Notes under the pieces: generated by a model
The model's input: only the letters and a program-made list of their open reading frames with translations
Database searches by the model: none
Told to the model about the DNA's origin: nothing
Shown here: positions 26,565 through 33,811 of the stretch, piece after piece
Layout: each line of letters begins with the position of its first letter
How positions within the stretch are numbered: the first letter of the stretch is position 1
Made by a program: the position numbers and the translations under genes
Source of the DNA: Runella salmonicolor
Lineage (GTDB): Bacteria; Bacteroidota; Bacteroidia; Cytophagales; Spirosomataceae
Direction of reading: 5' to 3'
Assembly (NCBI RefSeq): GCF_024158025.1
Contig: NZ_JAMZEL010000001.1
Coordinates: forward strand, 682,001-746,000
DNA length: 64,000 nucleotides

Positions 26565-28061
26565 ATGCTGAAAGCATCTATAAAATCGTTCATTGCAGTT
26601 TCATTAGCCACCTCTTTCCTTTCGTTTTCTGTTTCTGCTCAATCGCTCAAAAAACTGCCCGAAACCAAGTATTCACGCGCCGAAGTAGAAATGAACATGC
26701 GCTTTTTAGCCTCCGACGAGTTGCAGGGGCGGCGCACGGGGGAGCAGGGCAACTTGGTCGCCGCGCGGTACCTCGCGGAGCAGTTTCGGTACTTGGGCAT
26801 CAAGCCCGCTCCCGGCCAAACGACGTATTTGCAACCCGTTCCGTTTCTTATTCAAAAAAGTGCAAAAGAAGGACTTTTAATTGCCAACAGTGATACTTTA
26901 CACTCGGGCAAAGAATTTGTCATTTTGGGAGGAGGCGCCGCCAACTTCAGCGCCGATGTGGTTTTTGTGGGCTATGGGCAAGCCGCTGATTATACAAAAG
27001 ATGTGAAAGGCAAAATCGTGGTGGCGCAGGTAGGCACGCCCGAATCAAAAACGCCACAAGAAATCTTTGCCGCCGCCAACGATAAACGCAAACTTGCCAC
27101 CGAAAAAGGCGCCGTCTTGCTCATTGAACTGTTTACCGCTCAAATCCCTTGGAATTTCGCCTCTCGGTATTTTGGCAACGAAAAACTGAGTTTGGACAAT
27201 GGCGGAAGCAACGGAATAACGCACGTTTGGGTCAATGGCCAGCAAAAAAAATACGTGGATTTATTCAAAAGCGGTGCCACCTCAGCCAAGTTTCAAACCA
27301 CAGGCCGTGACCAACAAAATATCAATTCCTATAATGTGGTAGGAGTGATTGAAGGAACTGACCCCGTGCTCAAAAACGAATATATTGTGGTATCGGCACA
27401 CTTTGACCACGTAGGCATGGGTAAAAAAGGTGGCAATACCTACACCCCAGCCGACAGTATCTTCAACGGTGCCCGCGACAATGCTTTCGGAACGGTAGCC
27501 ATGCTGACCGCCGCCAAGACTTTATCTATCCAGCCCGCCAAACGTTCTATTTTATTGATTGGCTACACCGCCGAAGAAGTGGGCTTATTGGGAAGCAAAT
27601 ATTATGCAGAGCACCCGCTAGTACCGCTAAATCAGTGCGTGTTTAACCTCAACAGCGACGGGGCGGGCTACAGCGACAAAACGCTGGTTTCGGTCATCGG
27701 CCTCGACCGCACCAACTGCAAAACAGAAATCGAGGCGGGTTGTAAAGCGTTTGGATTAGGCGTTTTTGGCGACCCCGCTCCCGAACAGGGCCTTTTTGAC
27801 CGCTCAGATAACGTAAATTTAGCCGCCAAGGGCATTCCTGCCCCAGATTTTGCCCCAGGATTCAAAAGTTTTGACGGTGAGATTGCCAAGTATTATCACC
27901 AAGCCACCGACAATCCCGACTCGGTTGATTTTGATTATCTGTTAAAATTCTGCCAATCGTTTGCTTATTCAGCCCGACTCATTGCCAACAAATCCGTTCG
28001 CCCTTACTGGATTGCGGGAGATAAATATGAGCCCGCCGCCAAGGCACTTTATGGGAAATAA
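26565..28061 (+). CDS. Secreted M28 family zinc peptidase
   Basis: A 498-residue exported metallopeptidase (signal peptide ending SVSAQS). A PA-like inserted region (about 95-250) precedes the M28 catalytic domain. Zinc ligands and catalytic residues appear in order: HFDHVGMG near residue 279, GARDNAFGT near 304, AEEVGLLG near 333 (catalytic Glu plus ligand), and NSDGAGYSDK near 365. The family includes aminopeptidases and carboxypeptidases; the specificity is not evident. It follows thrB by 12 bases and may be in the same transcript. Confidence 0.9.
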   Translation: MLKASIKSFIAVSLATSFLSFSVSAQSLKKLPETKYSRAEVEMNMRFLASDELQGRRTGEQGNLVAARYLAEQFRYLGIKPAPGQTTYLQPVPFLIQKSAKEGLLIANSDTLHSGKEFVILGGGAANFSADVVFVGYGQAADYTKDVKGKIVVAQVGTPESKTPQEIFAAANDKRKLATEKGAVLLIELFTAQIPWNFASRYFGNEKLSLDNGGSNGITHVWVNGQQKKYVDLFKSGATSAKFQTTGRDQQNINSYNVVGVIEGTDPVLKNEYIVVSAHFDHVGMGKKGGNTYTPADSIFNGARDNAFGTVAMLTAAKTLSIQPAKRSILLIGYTAEEVGLLGSKYYAEHPLVPLNQCVFNLNSDGAGYSDKTLVSVIGLDRTNCKTEIEAGCKAFGLGVFGDPAPEQGLFDRSDNVNLAAKGIPAPDFAPGFKSFDGEIAKYYHQATDNPDSVDFDYLLKFCQSFAYSARLIANKSVRPYWIAGDKYEPAAKALYGK

Positions 28062-28076
28062 GTGATTGTTTTTTGC

Positions 28077-28084
28077 TAATTTTG
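28077..28084 (+). promoter_or_regulatory. Possible -7 box of the PIN toxin-antitoxin pair
   Basis: TAATTTTG fits TAnnTTTG and lies 19 bases upstream of ATG 28104. No well-spaced -33 TTG was found, so this is weak. Confidence 0.3.
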
Positions 28085-28103
28085 TTAAAAAACTCATTCA
28101 TTT

Positions 28104-28331
28104 ATGAAAGCAGTTGATCAATTGCCGCTTAACGAAGTTCAACTCAGTCTACTCAGGATGTTTGCACGCCCTATGTCAGAAGAGCAAACACTGAAAATAA
28201 GAAGAGCGCTTGTTCAGTTTTTATCTGATGAATTGGATAACGAAATTGAGAAAGTTGTTAAGCAAAAGAATATTACGGAAAAAGACTATGACAAACTTCG
28301 TAACCAACATCAACGTACTCCTAAAAAATGA
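28104..28331 (+). CDS. Small putative antitoxin partner of the PIN protein
   Basis: A 75-residue acidic-basic helical protein with the segment LSLLRMFARPMSEEQTLKIR and a C-terminal charged helix. I do not recognise a named DNA-binding fold. It overlaps the following PIN-domain toxin gene by four bases (ATGA), the usual arrangement of antitoxin before toxin. It is common in Cytophagales upstream of COG1569-type PIN genes, so antitoxin is the likely role. Confidence 0.65.
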   Translation: MKAVDQLPLNEVQLSLLRMFARPMSEEQTLKIRRALVQFLSDELDNEIEKVVKQKNITEKDYDKLRNQHQRTPKK

Positions 28332-28732
28332 GAGTTGTTATTGATACGAATGTCTTGCGTACAACCATAAAAAAAGGAAACTTTGAACGATTTATTTATG
28401 ATGCCTTTAAAGCAGAAGTTTTTGAATGGGTAGTGAGTACAGAAATTTTAAATGAGTATCACGAAAAACTAACTGAATTTTATTCATCCGAAACCGCAGA
28501 TTTGGTTCTAAATATCTTGATGGCTGCCCCTAATGTAATTCTTACCGAACCTGCCTTTCGCTGGAATCTGATTAGTCTCGACCCCGATGATAATAAGTTT
28601 TCTGACTTAGCGATTTCTACAAATGCCTTTTGTTTAGTTACTTACGACCGTCATTTTAATATCTTCAAAGGGATTTCTTTTCCAAAACTTAAAGTCGTTA
28701 AACCAAAAGAATTTCAAAAAATAATCAATTAG
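28328..28732 (+). CDS. PIN-domain toxin, COG1569/VapC-like
   Basis: A 134-residue PIN-fold nuclease. Acidic residues that build the metal site are visible: D6 in VVIDTNVL, a Glu in STEILNEYHEKL near 41-46, and the cluster SLDPDDNKFSDLA near 92 followed by VTYDRHF. Such toxins cleave tRNA or mRNA. It is translationally coupled to the small gene before it and ends 21 bases before galU. Confidence 0.8.
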   Translation: MRVVIDTNVLRTTIKKGNFERFIYDAFKAEVFEWVVSTEILNEYHEKLTEFYSSETADLVLNILMAAPNVILTEPAFRWNLISLDPDDNKFSDLAISTNAFCLVTYDRHFNIFKGISFPKLKVVKPKEFQKIIN

Positions 28733-28753
28733 CCTTAGTGCTCTTACTCCCAC

Positions 28754-29629
28754 ATGATTCGTAAAGCCGTTATACCTGCCGCTGGTTTAGGAACCCGATT
28801 CTTACCTGCAACCAAGTCTCAACCCAAAGAAATGCTCCCCATCATCGACACGCCCACCATTCAGTACGTGGTGCAAGAAGCGGTCGATTCGGGCATTGAA
28901 GACATTCTCATCATTACGGGGCGCGGTAAGCGCGCCATCGAAGACCACTTTGACCGTAATGTAGAACTGGAAGCCAAATTGGAAGAAAAACAGGACGAAC
29001 TGCTTTGGAACGAAATGCGCCGGTTGTCCGACATGGCCAATATCCACTACGTTCGTCAACGCGAAACCAACGGCCTCGGCGATGCCATCTATTATGCCAA
29101 ACAACACGTTGGCAATGAACCCTTTGCAGTACTCTTGGGCGATACCATCATGGATTCGGTCATCCCCGTTACGCAGCAATTGATTGATACCTACGAGCAA
29201 TACCAAAGCACCGTGATTGCGGTCGAAACCGTGCCACGCGAGAAAGTAAACCGCTACGGAATCGTAGGCGGAACGGCACTGAGCGATACCATCATGCAGT
29301 TGGATGCCCTCATCGAAAAGCCTTCCATTGAGGCCGCTCCTTCTACCCTAGCCATTGCCGGACGGTATATACTTTCGCCCGAAATCTTTACGGCGATTGA
29401 ACAAACGGGCAAAGGTAAAGGCGGAGAAATCCAACTCACCGATGCCTTCCAAATCTTGCTGCGCCGCGAAAGCATCTACGCTCACCGCATTGAAGGCGAG
29501 CGCCACGACATTGGAAACAAACTTGATTTCTTGAAAACAACGGTAAAATTTGCCCTTAAACGCAAGGAATTTTCGGCTCCGTTCCTCAAATTTTTGAGAG
29601 CAACGTTGGCAGAATACGAGGGTAAATAA
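28754..29629 (+). CDS. galU: UTP-glucose-1-phosphate uridylyltransferase
   Basis: GalU makes UDP-glucose from UTP and glucose-1-phosphate for glycan synthesis. The 291 residues show the nucleotidyltransferase start KAVIPAAGLGTRFLPATKS (GLGTR binding loop), KEMLPIIDTP, the metal-site VLLGDTI near residue 128, IVEKP-like ALIEKPS, and GRYILSPEIF. Length is normal. It lies directly after the PIN pair on the same strand. Confidence 0.95.
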   Translation: MIRKAVIPAAGLGTRFLPATKSQPKEMLPIIDTPTIQYVVQEAVDSGIEDILIITGRGKRAIEDHFDRNVELEAKLEEKQDELLWNEMRRLSDMANIHYVRQRETNGLGDAIYYAKQHVGNEPFAVLLGDTIMDSVIPVTQQLIDTYEQYQSTVIAVETVPREKVNRYGIVGGTALSDTIMQLDALIEKPSIEAAPSTLAIAGRYILSPEIFTAIEQTGKGKGGEIQLTDAFQILLRRESIYAHRIEGERHDIGNKLDFLKTTVKFALKRKEFSAPFLKFLRATLAEYEGK

Positions 29630-29646
29630 AATGTTAGCCGTTCTCA

Positions 29647-29699
29647 GTTAACTGTTATCCGTGGTCCAAAGGATTAACCAACTACCGATAACGGTTAAC
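29647..29699. repeat. Inverted repeat between galU and the regulator
   Basis: GTTAACTGTTATC (29647-29659) pairs with GATAACGGTTAAC (29687-29699) with one wobble. There is no T-tract. It may act as a weak terminator after galU or be an interspersed element, similar in style to 46233-46292. Confidence 0.5.
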
Positions 29700-29714
29700 T
29701 ATTAACAAACTCCC

Positions 29715-31046
29715 ATGCCCAACCTTCTGCTCATCGACGATGAAATTAAACTCCGGGGACTGCTCAAACGCATTCTGGAGCTAGAAGGCTATCACGTGAG
29801 CGAAGCCGACAATGCCCATTCAGCTTTTAAGATTCTGGAAAAACAAGACATTCAGGTGGTTGTATGCGACGTAAAACTACCTGATGCCCACGGTGTTGAA
29901 CTTACCCAACGCCTCAAAACGCAATTTCCGCTTGTTGAAGTTATCCTGCTGACGGCCTACGGCACCATAGCCGACGGGGTACAGGCCGTCAAAAATGGCG
30001 CGTTTGACTACCTTACCAAAGGCGACGACAACGATCGCATTGTGCCGCTGGTGGCGCGGGCGACCGAGAAAGCCGAGCTTCGTCAGAAAGTCCATCGACT
30101 AGAGGAAAAAGTAAGTCAAAAATTTGGGTTCGGAAGTATCATCGGAACCTCAAAACCCATTCAGGAGGCCATAGAATTGGCCCAAAAAGTAGCCGTAACG
30201 GATACTACGGTATTGCTGTTGGGCGAAACTGGTACGGGCAAAGAAGTATTTGCCCAAGCCATCCATCAACAAAGTCCACGACGCGATAAACCTTTTGTGG
30301 CGCTCAATTGCAGTGCATTCAGCCGCGAAATTCTGGAAAGCGAACTCTTCGGCCACCGCGCTGGAGCTTTTACGGGCGCGATAAAAGACAAAAAAGGCTT
30401 GATGGAAGAAGCCCACGGCGGCACGTTGTTTCTGGATGAAATCGGTGAAATGAGCCCAGACTTGCAAGCCAAGCTCCTGCGTGTTCTGGAAACGAATGCG
30501 TTCTACAAAGTAGGCGACACCAAGCCAACCCAAGTCAGCGTTCGGTTTGTGGCCGCCACCAACCGCGACTTACAAAAAGAAGCTGAAAACCAACACTTTC
30601 GCCTCGATTTGTACTACCGTTTGTCGGTTTTTGAGATAAAACTTCCTTCCCTGCATCAACGCCCCGAAGATATTCCGTTATTGGCCGCGCATTTTGTCCA
30701 AATCTATGCGGCTAAAATGAACCGCCCAGCGCCAAAATTATCTGCGTCATTTTTAGAAAAACTAAAGCAGTGTGCTTGGAAAGGCAATATCCGTGAATTA
30801 AAAAATGTCATCGAGCGCGCCGTTATTCTGGCCGACAATGATGAATTAACCCAGCGGGAACTTCCCTTTGAAATGCAGTTTGGCACCGCCAATTTCACAC
30901 CGGGTGTTGCGACATTGGCCGAAATTGAAAAACAGCACATTGACTGGATGTTGCACCATACCCAACACAACAAAACCGAAACCGCCCGCCTCCTCGGCAT
31001 CGGTCTCACGACACTGTATCGGAAGATTGAAGAATATGAATTGTAG
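29715..31046 (+). CDS. Sigma-54-dependent NtrC-type response regulator
   Basis: A 443-residue transcription activator with a receiver domain (1-120; LLIDDE acidic pocket, phospho-Asp in VVCDVKLPD near 53, LTAYG, YLTKG lysine), a AAA+ sigma-54 interaction domain (about 140-375; Walker A GETGTGKE near 170, the sigma-54 contact GAFTGA near 217, Walker B GGTLFLDEIGE), and a Fis-type helix-turn-helix at the end (TARLLGIGLTTLYRKIEEY). It lies directly upstream of kdp genes and has its own terminator. A GG-N10-GC element precedes kdp. Inference: it controls kdp in place of the usual KdpE, with the split KdpD and kinase encoded downstream. Confidence 0.92.
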   Translation: MPNLLLIDDEIKLRGLLKRILELEGYHVSEADNAHSAFKILEKQDIQVVVCDVKLPDAHGVELTQRLKTQFPLVEVILLTAYGTIADGVQAVKNGAFDYLTKGDDNDRIVPLVARATEKAELRQKVHRLEEKVSQKFGFGSIIGTSKPIQEAIELAQKVAVTDTTVLLLGETGTGKEVFAQAIHQQSPRRDKPFVALNCSAFSREILESELFGHRAGAFTGAIKDKKGLMEEAHGGTLFLDEIGEMSPDLQAKLLRVLETNAFYKVGDTKPTQVSVRFVAATNRDLQKEAENQHFRLDLYYRLSVFEIKLPSLHQRPEDIPLLAAHFVQIYAAKMNRPAPKLSASFLEKLKQCAWKGNIRELKNVIERAVILADNDELTQRELPFEMQFGTANFTPGVATLAEIEKQHIDWMLHHTQHNKTETARLLGIGLTTLYRKIEEYEL

Positions 31047-31088
31047 CGCTGCAAAATTTTGCGGCGCTACCCTATCAAAATGAAAACC

Positions 31089-31116
31089 AACCCTTCCAAA
31101 ATGGAAGGGTTTTTTA
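31089..31116 (+). terminator. Intrinsic terminator after the sigma-54 regulator
   Basis: AACCCTTCCA (31089-31098), loop AAA, TGGAAGGGTT (31102-31111), then TTTT. A perfect ten-base stem plus T-tract, 43 bases after the stop codon. It separates the regulator from the kdp operon. Confidence 0.85.
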
Positions 31117-31185
31117 TTGTTCAATTTATAAAAAAAATACCCTAAACACCTCTTTTTTAACACCTTAACTACCATCCATTTCGGC

Positions 31186-31202
31186 AGGCACGGCTTTGGC
31201 AT
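31186..31202 (+). promoter_or_regulatory. Sigma-54 (-24/-12) promoter of the kdp operon
   Basis: AGGCACGGCTTTGGCAT keeps the invariant GG (31187-31188) and GC (31199-31200) with exactly ten bases between, and matches GGCACG fully against the consensus TGGCACGnnnnTTGCA (mismatches: A for T at the first base, G for T in the -12 part). A start near 31212 would give a 25-base leader to ATG 31237. An NtrC-type activator gene stands directly upstream, which supports the call. Confidence 0.6.
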
Positions 31203-31236
31203 ACCTAAGTGTGTCTCATTAAAACACATTTTCATT

Positions 31237-31323
31237 ATGAGTATGCTTATCATTCTTCTTTTCGCGGGCATTGGGTGCTTTGCCCTGTTCTACGGTTCTA
31301 TTCGATTCTTTGAAAAAATCTAA
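31237..31323 (+). CDS. Small 28-residue membrane peptide before kdpF
   Basis: ATG 31237 to TAA 31323 encodes 28 residues: MSMLIILLFAGIGCFALFYG and eight more ending FFEKI. It is one transmembrane helix with a short charged tail. It is the first frame after the presumed sigma-54 promoter and ends five bases before kdpF. I infer that it is a real Kdp-associated peptide, not an accident of sequence, because of start, length, topology and operon position. It could be a second KdpF-like stabiliser. Confidence 0.5.
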   Translation: MSMLIILLFAGIGCFALFYGSIRFFEKI

Positions 31324-31327
31324 CGCT

Positions 31328-31408
31328 ATGTTCACCGCTCTCTTCATCCTTGCTTTGGCTGTGTTTGGCTACTTGGTGTACGTCTTACTTAAACCTGAAA
31401 AATTCTAG
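31328..31408 (+). CDS. kdpF: KdpF, small subunit of the potassium-transporting ATPase
   Basis: ATG 31328 to TAG 31408 encodes 26 residues, MFTALFILALAVFGYLVYVL followed by LKPEKF. This is a single transmembrane helix with the L-x-x-P-E-K-F end typical of KdpF, which stabilises the KdpABC complex. Too short for most gene finders, but position (17 bases before kdpA) and sequence support it well. Confidence 0.85.
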   Translation: MFTALFILALAVFGYLVYVLLKPEKF

Positions 31409-31424
31409 AAACTTCATTAAAATC

Positions 31425-33119
31425 ATGTTACAGGAAATTCTCGGTATCAGTTTAATTTTTGTCCTTACGGTTTTATTGGCGCTGCCTTTGGGGAGCTACA
31501 TCGCCAAGGTTTATTTAGGCCAACCTACGTGGCTGGACTTTATGTCGCCGCTCGAAAACTTTATTTACAAAGTGTGCCGCATCAATCCCAAAAAGGAAAT
31601 GACGTGGCAGGAAAATTTGGCTGCTCTTTTAACCATTAATTTTGTATGGTTTTTCTGGATGATGTTTGTGCTCATGAATCAAGGATGGCTCCCGTTCAAT
31701 CCAGACCGTAATCCCTCGATGAGTGCTGATTTAGCGTTTAATACCGCCGTTTCTTTTTTGGTCAATTGTAATCTGCAACACTATTCGGGTGAAACGGGAG
31801 TCACATATTTTTCGCAGTTGGCAGGATTAATGTTTATGCAATTTGTGACGGCAGGAACGGGTATGGCCGCAGCGGCGATTGTATTTAAGGCAATGAAAGA
31901 GCACCAAACCAATCAATTGGGCAATTTTTATAGTTATTTCCTTAAATCATGCACCCGTATTTTGTTGCCTATCGCGTTAGTGTCGGCCGTTATTTTGGTA
32001 TTCAACGGAACACCCATGAACTGGGAGGGAAAAGCGAATATCGTTACGGTGCAGGGTGATTCGGTACAGGTATCACGCGGACCAGCGGCAGCCATGATTG
32101 CCATCAAACAGGCTGGAACCAACGGCGGTGGGTATTTCGGGGTCAATTCAGCACACCCGCTGGAGAATCCGAATTACTTGACCAACCTCATCGAAAACAT
32201 TCTTATCATCCTCATTCCCATTGCCTTTGTGTTTGCGCTCGGCTTTTATCTTAATCGAAAAAAACTCGCGTGGATGATTTTTGGCGTAATGACCCTGGGC
32301 TTTTTCCTCCTGCTGAGCGTCTCCGTTTATTTTGAAATGCAAGGCAATCCTGCCATCACAAAAATGAATATCAACCAATCATTGGGCAGTATGGAAGGCA
32401 AGGAAATACGGTTTGGCGCAGCGGCTTCTGCTTTTTGGGGCATCACCACTACCACTACTTCCAACGGCTCAGTCAATGCAATGCACGACAGCATGACGCC
32501 GCTTTCGGGGGCCATGCAACTCATTGATATGATGATTAATGCGCTTTACGGAGGTGTGGGCGTCGGCTTTCTGAACTTCTACATTTTTATCATCATTGCG
32601 GTCTTCATTTCGGGATTGATGGTAGGACGTACGCCCGAATTTTTGGGTAAAAAAATTGAAGCCAAGGAGATGAAAATTGCCACCATTATCGCGTTGCTGC
32701 ACACCTTTTTGATTCTGGCGTTTACGGCGCTTTCAAGTTATGTATTTACCCAAGACCCAAGCGTAGGCTGGCTTAACAATCCTGACTTTCATGGATTTTC
32801 GGAAATGCTGTATGAATACACTTCTTCTTCGGCCAACAATGGCTCGGGCTTTGAAGGATTGGGCGACAACACTCCTTTTTGGAACATTACCTGTGGTATT
32901 GTGCTGATTATGAGCCGTTATATTCCCATCATTGGGCCAATTGCCATCGCGGGAATTTTGGCAAATAAGAAGTACATCCCTGAATCTGCGGGAACGCTCA
33001 AAACTGACACCGCTACGTTTGGTTTTATGGTTTTTGCCGTAATTTTCATCATCGCCGCGCTGTCGTTTTTCCCTGCGTTGGCGCTGGGGCCGTTGGCGGA
33101 GTTTTTTAGCCTTCGCTGA
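31425..33119 (+). CDS. kdpA: Potassium-transporting ATPase subunit A
   Basis: KdpA is the K+-selective channel-like subunit of the high-affinity KdpFABC pump in the inner membrane. The 564 residues contain about ten transmembrane segments and the selectivity-filter-type motif GTNGGGYFGVNSAHP near residue 231, plus TTTTSNGSVNAMHDS near 345. The open frame reaches back to 31350 within kdpF; ATG 31425 (MLQEILGISL) fits the family. Its 3' end overlaps by 14 bases with the stop of a convergent toxin gene that interrupts the operon before kdpB. Confidence 0.95.
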   Translation: MLQEILGISLIFVLTVLLALPLGSYIAKVYLGQPTWLDFMSPLENFIYKVCRINPKKEMTWQENLAALLTINFVWFFWMMFVLMNQGWLPFNPDRNPSMSADLAFNTAVSFLVNCNLQHYSGETGVTYFSQLAGLMFMQFVTAGTGMAAAAIVFKAMKEHQTNQLGNFYSYFLKSCTRILLPIALVSAVILVFNGTPMNWEGKANIVTVQGDSVQVSRGPAAAMIAIKQAGTNGGGYFGVNSAHPLENPNYLTNLIENILIILIPIAFVFALGFYLNRKKLAWMIFGVMTLGFFLLLSVSVYFEMQGNPAITKMNINQSLGSMEGKEIRFGAAASAFWGITTTTTSNGSVNAMHDSMTPLSGAMQLIDMMINALYGGVGVGFLNFYIFIIIAVFISGLMVGRTPEFLGKKIEAKEMKIATIIALLHTFLILAFTALSSYVFTQDPSVGWLNNPDFHGFSEMLYEYTSSSANNGSGFEGLGDNTPFWNITCGIVLIMSRYIPIIGPIAIAGILANKKYIPESAGTLKTDTATFGFMVFAVIFIIAALSFFPALALGPLAEFFSLR

Positions 33120-33462
33120 GTTGGGAAGCAATATAGGTCAAGACCTTTTCAATGGTCATTGGCTCGGAGGGCAGCACATTGGTTTCGGAACCGACGTGTT
33201 TATGAAAAGGAGAAGTTGAAAGATGTGGATAATCATGGGCATTATCCCAGCGGAGAATCAGAGAAGCATCAGATCTTTGCCACTGATAAGCGTAGTCAAT
33301 TTTATTTTCTTCAAAAACAGTTACCTCTTTAACATATAAAATGCTATCGGTAACCAATTCAACCTTATATCTTAAAATATGAATGCGCGGGGTGATAAGT
33401 TCTTTGATTAAAATGGATTTTGTGATAATCGCATCAAAAGCTGCTAAATCAGGTAAAGGCAT
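33106..33462 (-). CDS. TumE-like (DUF6516) toxin, antisense inside the kdp operon
   Basis: A 118-residue protein matching what I know of DUF6516/TumE family toxins: RIHILRYKVEL, a beta-rich middle, LILRWDNAHDYPHLST, FHKHVGSE, LPSEPMTIEKVL. The R-W-D-N-A and H-K-H positions are the conserved core. It lies on the opposite strand to the kdp genes, overlaps the end of kdpA by 14 bases tail to tail, and shares one base (TGATG) with the upstream partner gene at 33462-33761. The two form a two-gene unit read from a promoter at 33781-33811. The base use is more A/T-rich than kdp. The biochemical target is unknown; toxin is inferred from family and context. Confidence 0.75.
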   Translation of the reverse strand: MPLPDLAAFDAIITKSILIKELITPRIHILRYKVELVTDSILYVKEVTVFEENKIDYAYQWQRSDASLILRWDNAHDYPHLSTSPFHKHVGSETNVLPSEPMTIEKVLTYIASQLSEG

Positions 33463-33761
33463 CAGTCTTCTAACGTTTTCAGTTTGCTTTCTACCAATTC
33501 AATCGCTTTTAAACAAGCTTTCCATTCTATTTCATCATCTTCTTTCTCAAATAAACCAAACTTGATAATTGAATCAAACTTTTCCAGAAATGACTGAAAA
33601 TTCATCTCATACTTATTTTCAAACTCAGTTACTTCCTGCTGATAAATACCTATTTCGTTACGCAAAGCCTCTTTGGCTTTTTCCAAAGCAAATGCATCTA
33701 CTGAATCATACCCTAATTCATGAATTGCGGCAGCCAATGCTTCGGTTTGTTGAATAGACAT
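33462..33761 (-). CDS. Helical putative antitoxin partner of the TumE-like protein
   Basis: A 99-residue, strongly helical, acidic protein (FALEKAKEALRNEI, VTEFENKYEMNFQSFLEKF, EKEDDEIEWKACLKAIELVE). The pattern Y-x-M-x-F-x-x-F...E-K-E-D-D-x-x-E-W resembles small partners found beside DUF6516 genes. It lacks the Xre-type helix-turn-helix described for classical TumA, so if it regulates transcription the mode differs. The stop codon overlaps the toxin start by one base. Order antitoxin then toxin is the usual one. Confidence 0.6.
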   Translation of the reverse strand: MSIQQTEALAAAIHELGYDSVDAFALEKAKEALRNEIGIYQQEVTEFENKYEMNFQSFLEKFDSIIKFGLFEKEDDEIEWKACLKAIELVESKLKTLED

Positions 33762-33780
33762 AGCTTACAAATTTTTTCTT

Positions 33781-33811
33781 CAAAATTACAAAAAATATGA
33801 AACGTTCTCAA
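33781..33811 (-). promoter_or_regulatory. Promoter of the toxin-antitoxin pair, overlapping the kdpB start
   Basis: On the minus strand a -33 TTG (CAA at 33809-33811), a 20-base spacer and a -7 TAATTTTG (33781-33788) match the Bacteroidota consensus well. It is 20 bases upstream of the antitoxin start at 33761. The start codon of kdpB (33797) lies in the spacer, so the two divergent signals occupy the same DNA. Confidence 0.6.

Noticed and set aside
31350..31424. Upstream extension of kdpA
   Set aside because: The extension lies in kdpF in another frame and lacks family similarity; ATG 31425 fits KdpA.
33762..33796. Own promoter for kdpB on the plus strand
   Set aside because: A TTTG near 33748 is followed at the right distance by AAATTTTT, which does not fit TAnnTTTG; no good match was found.
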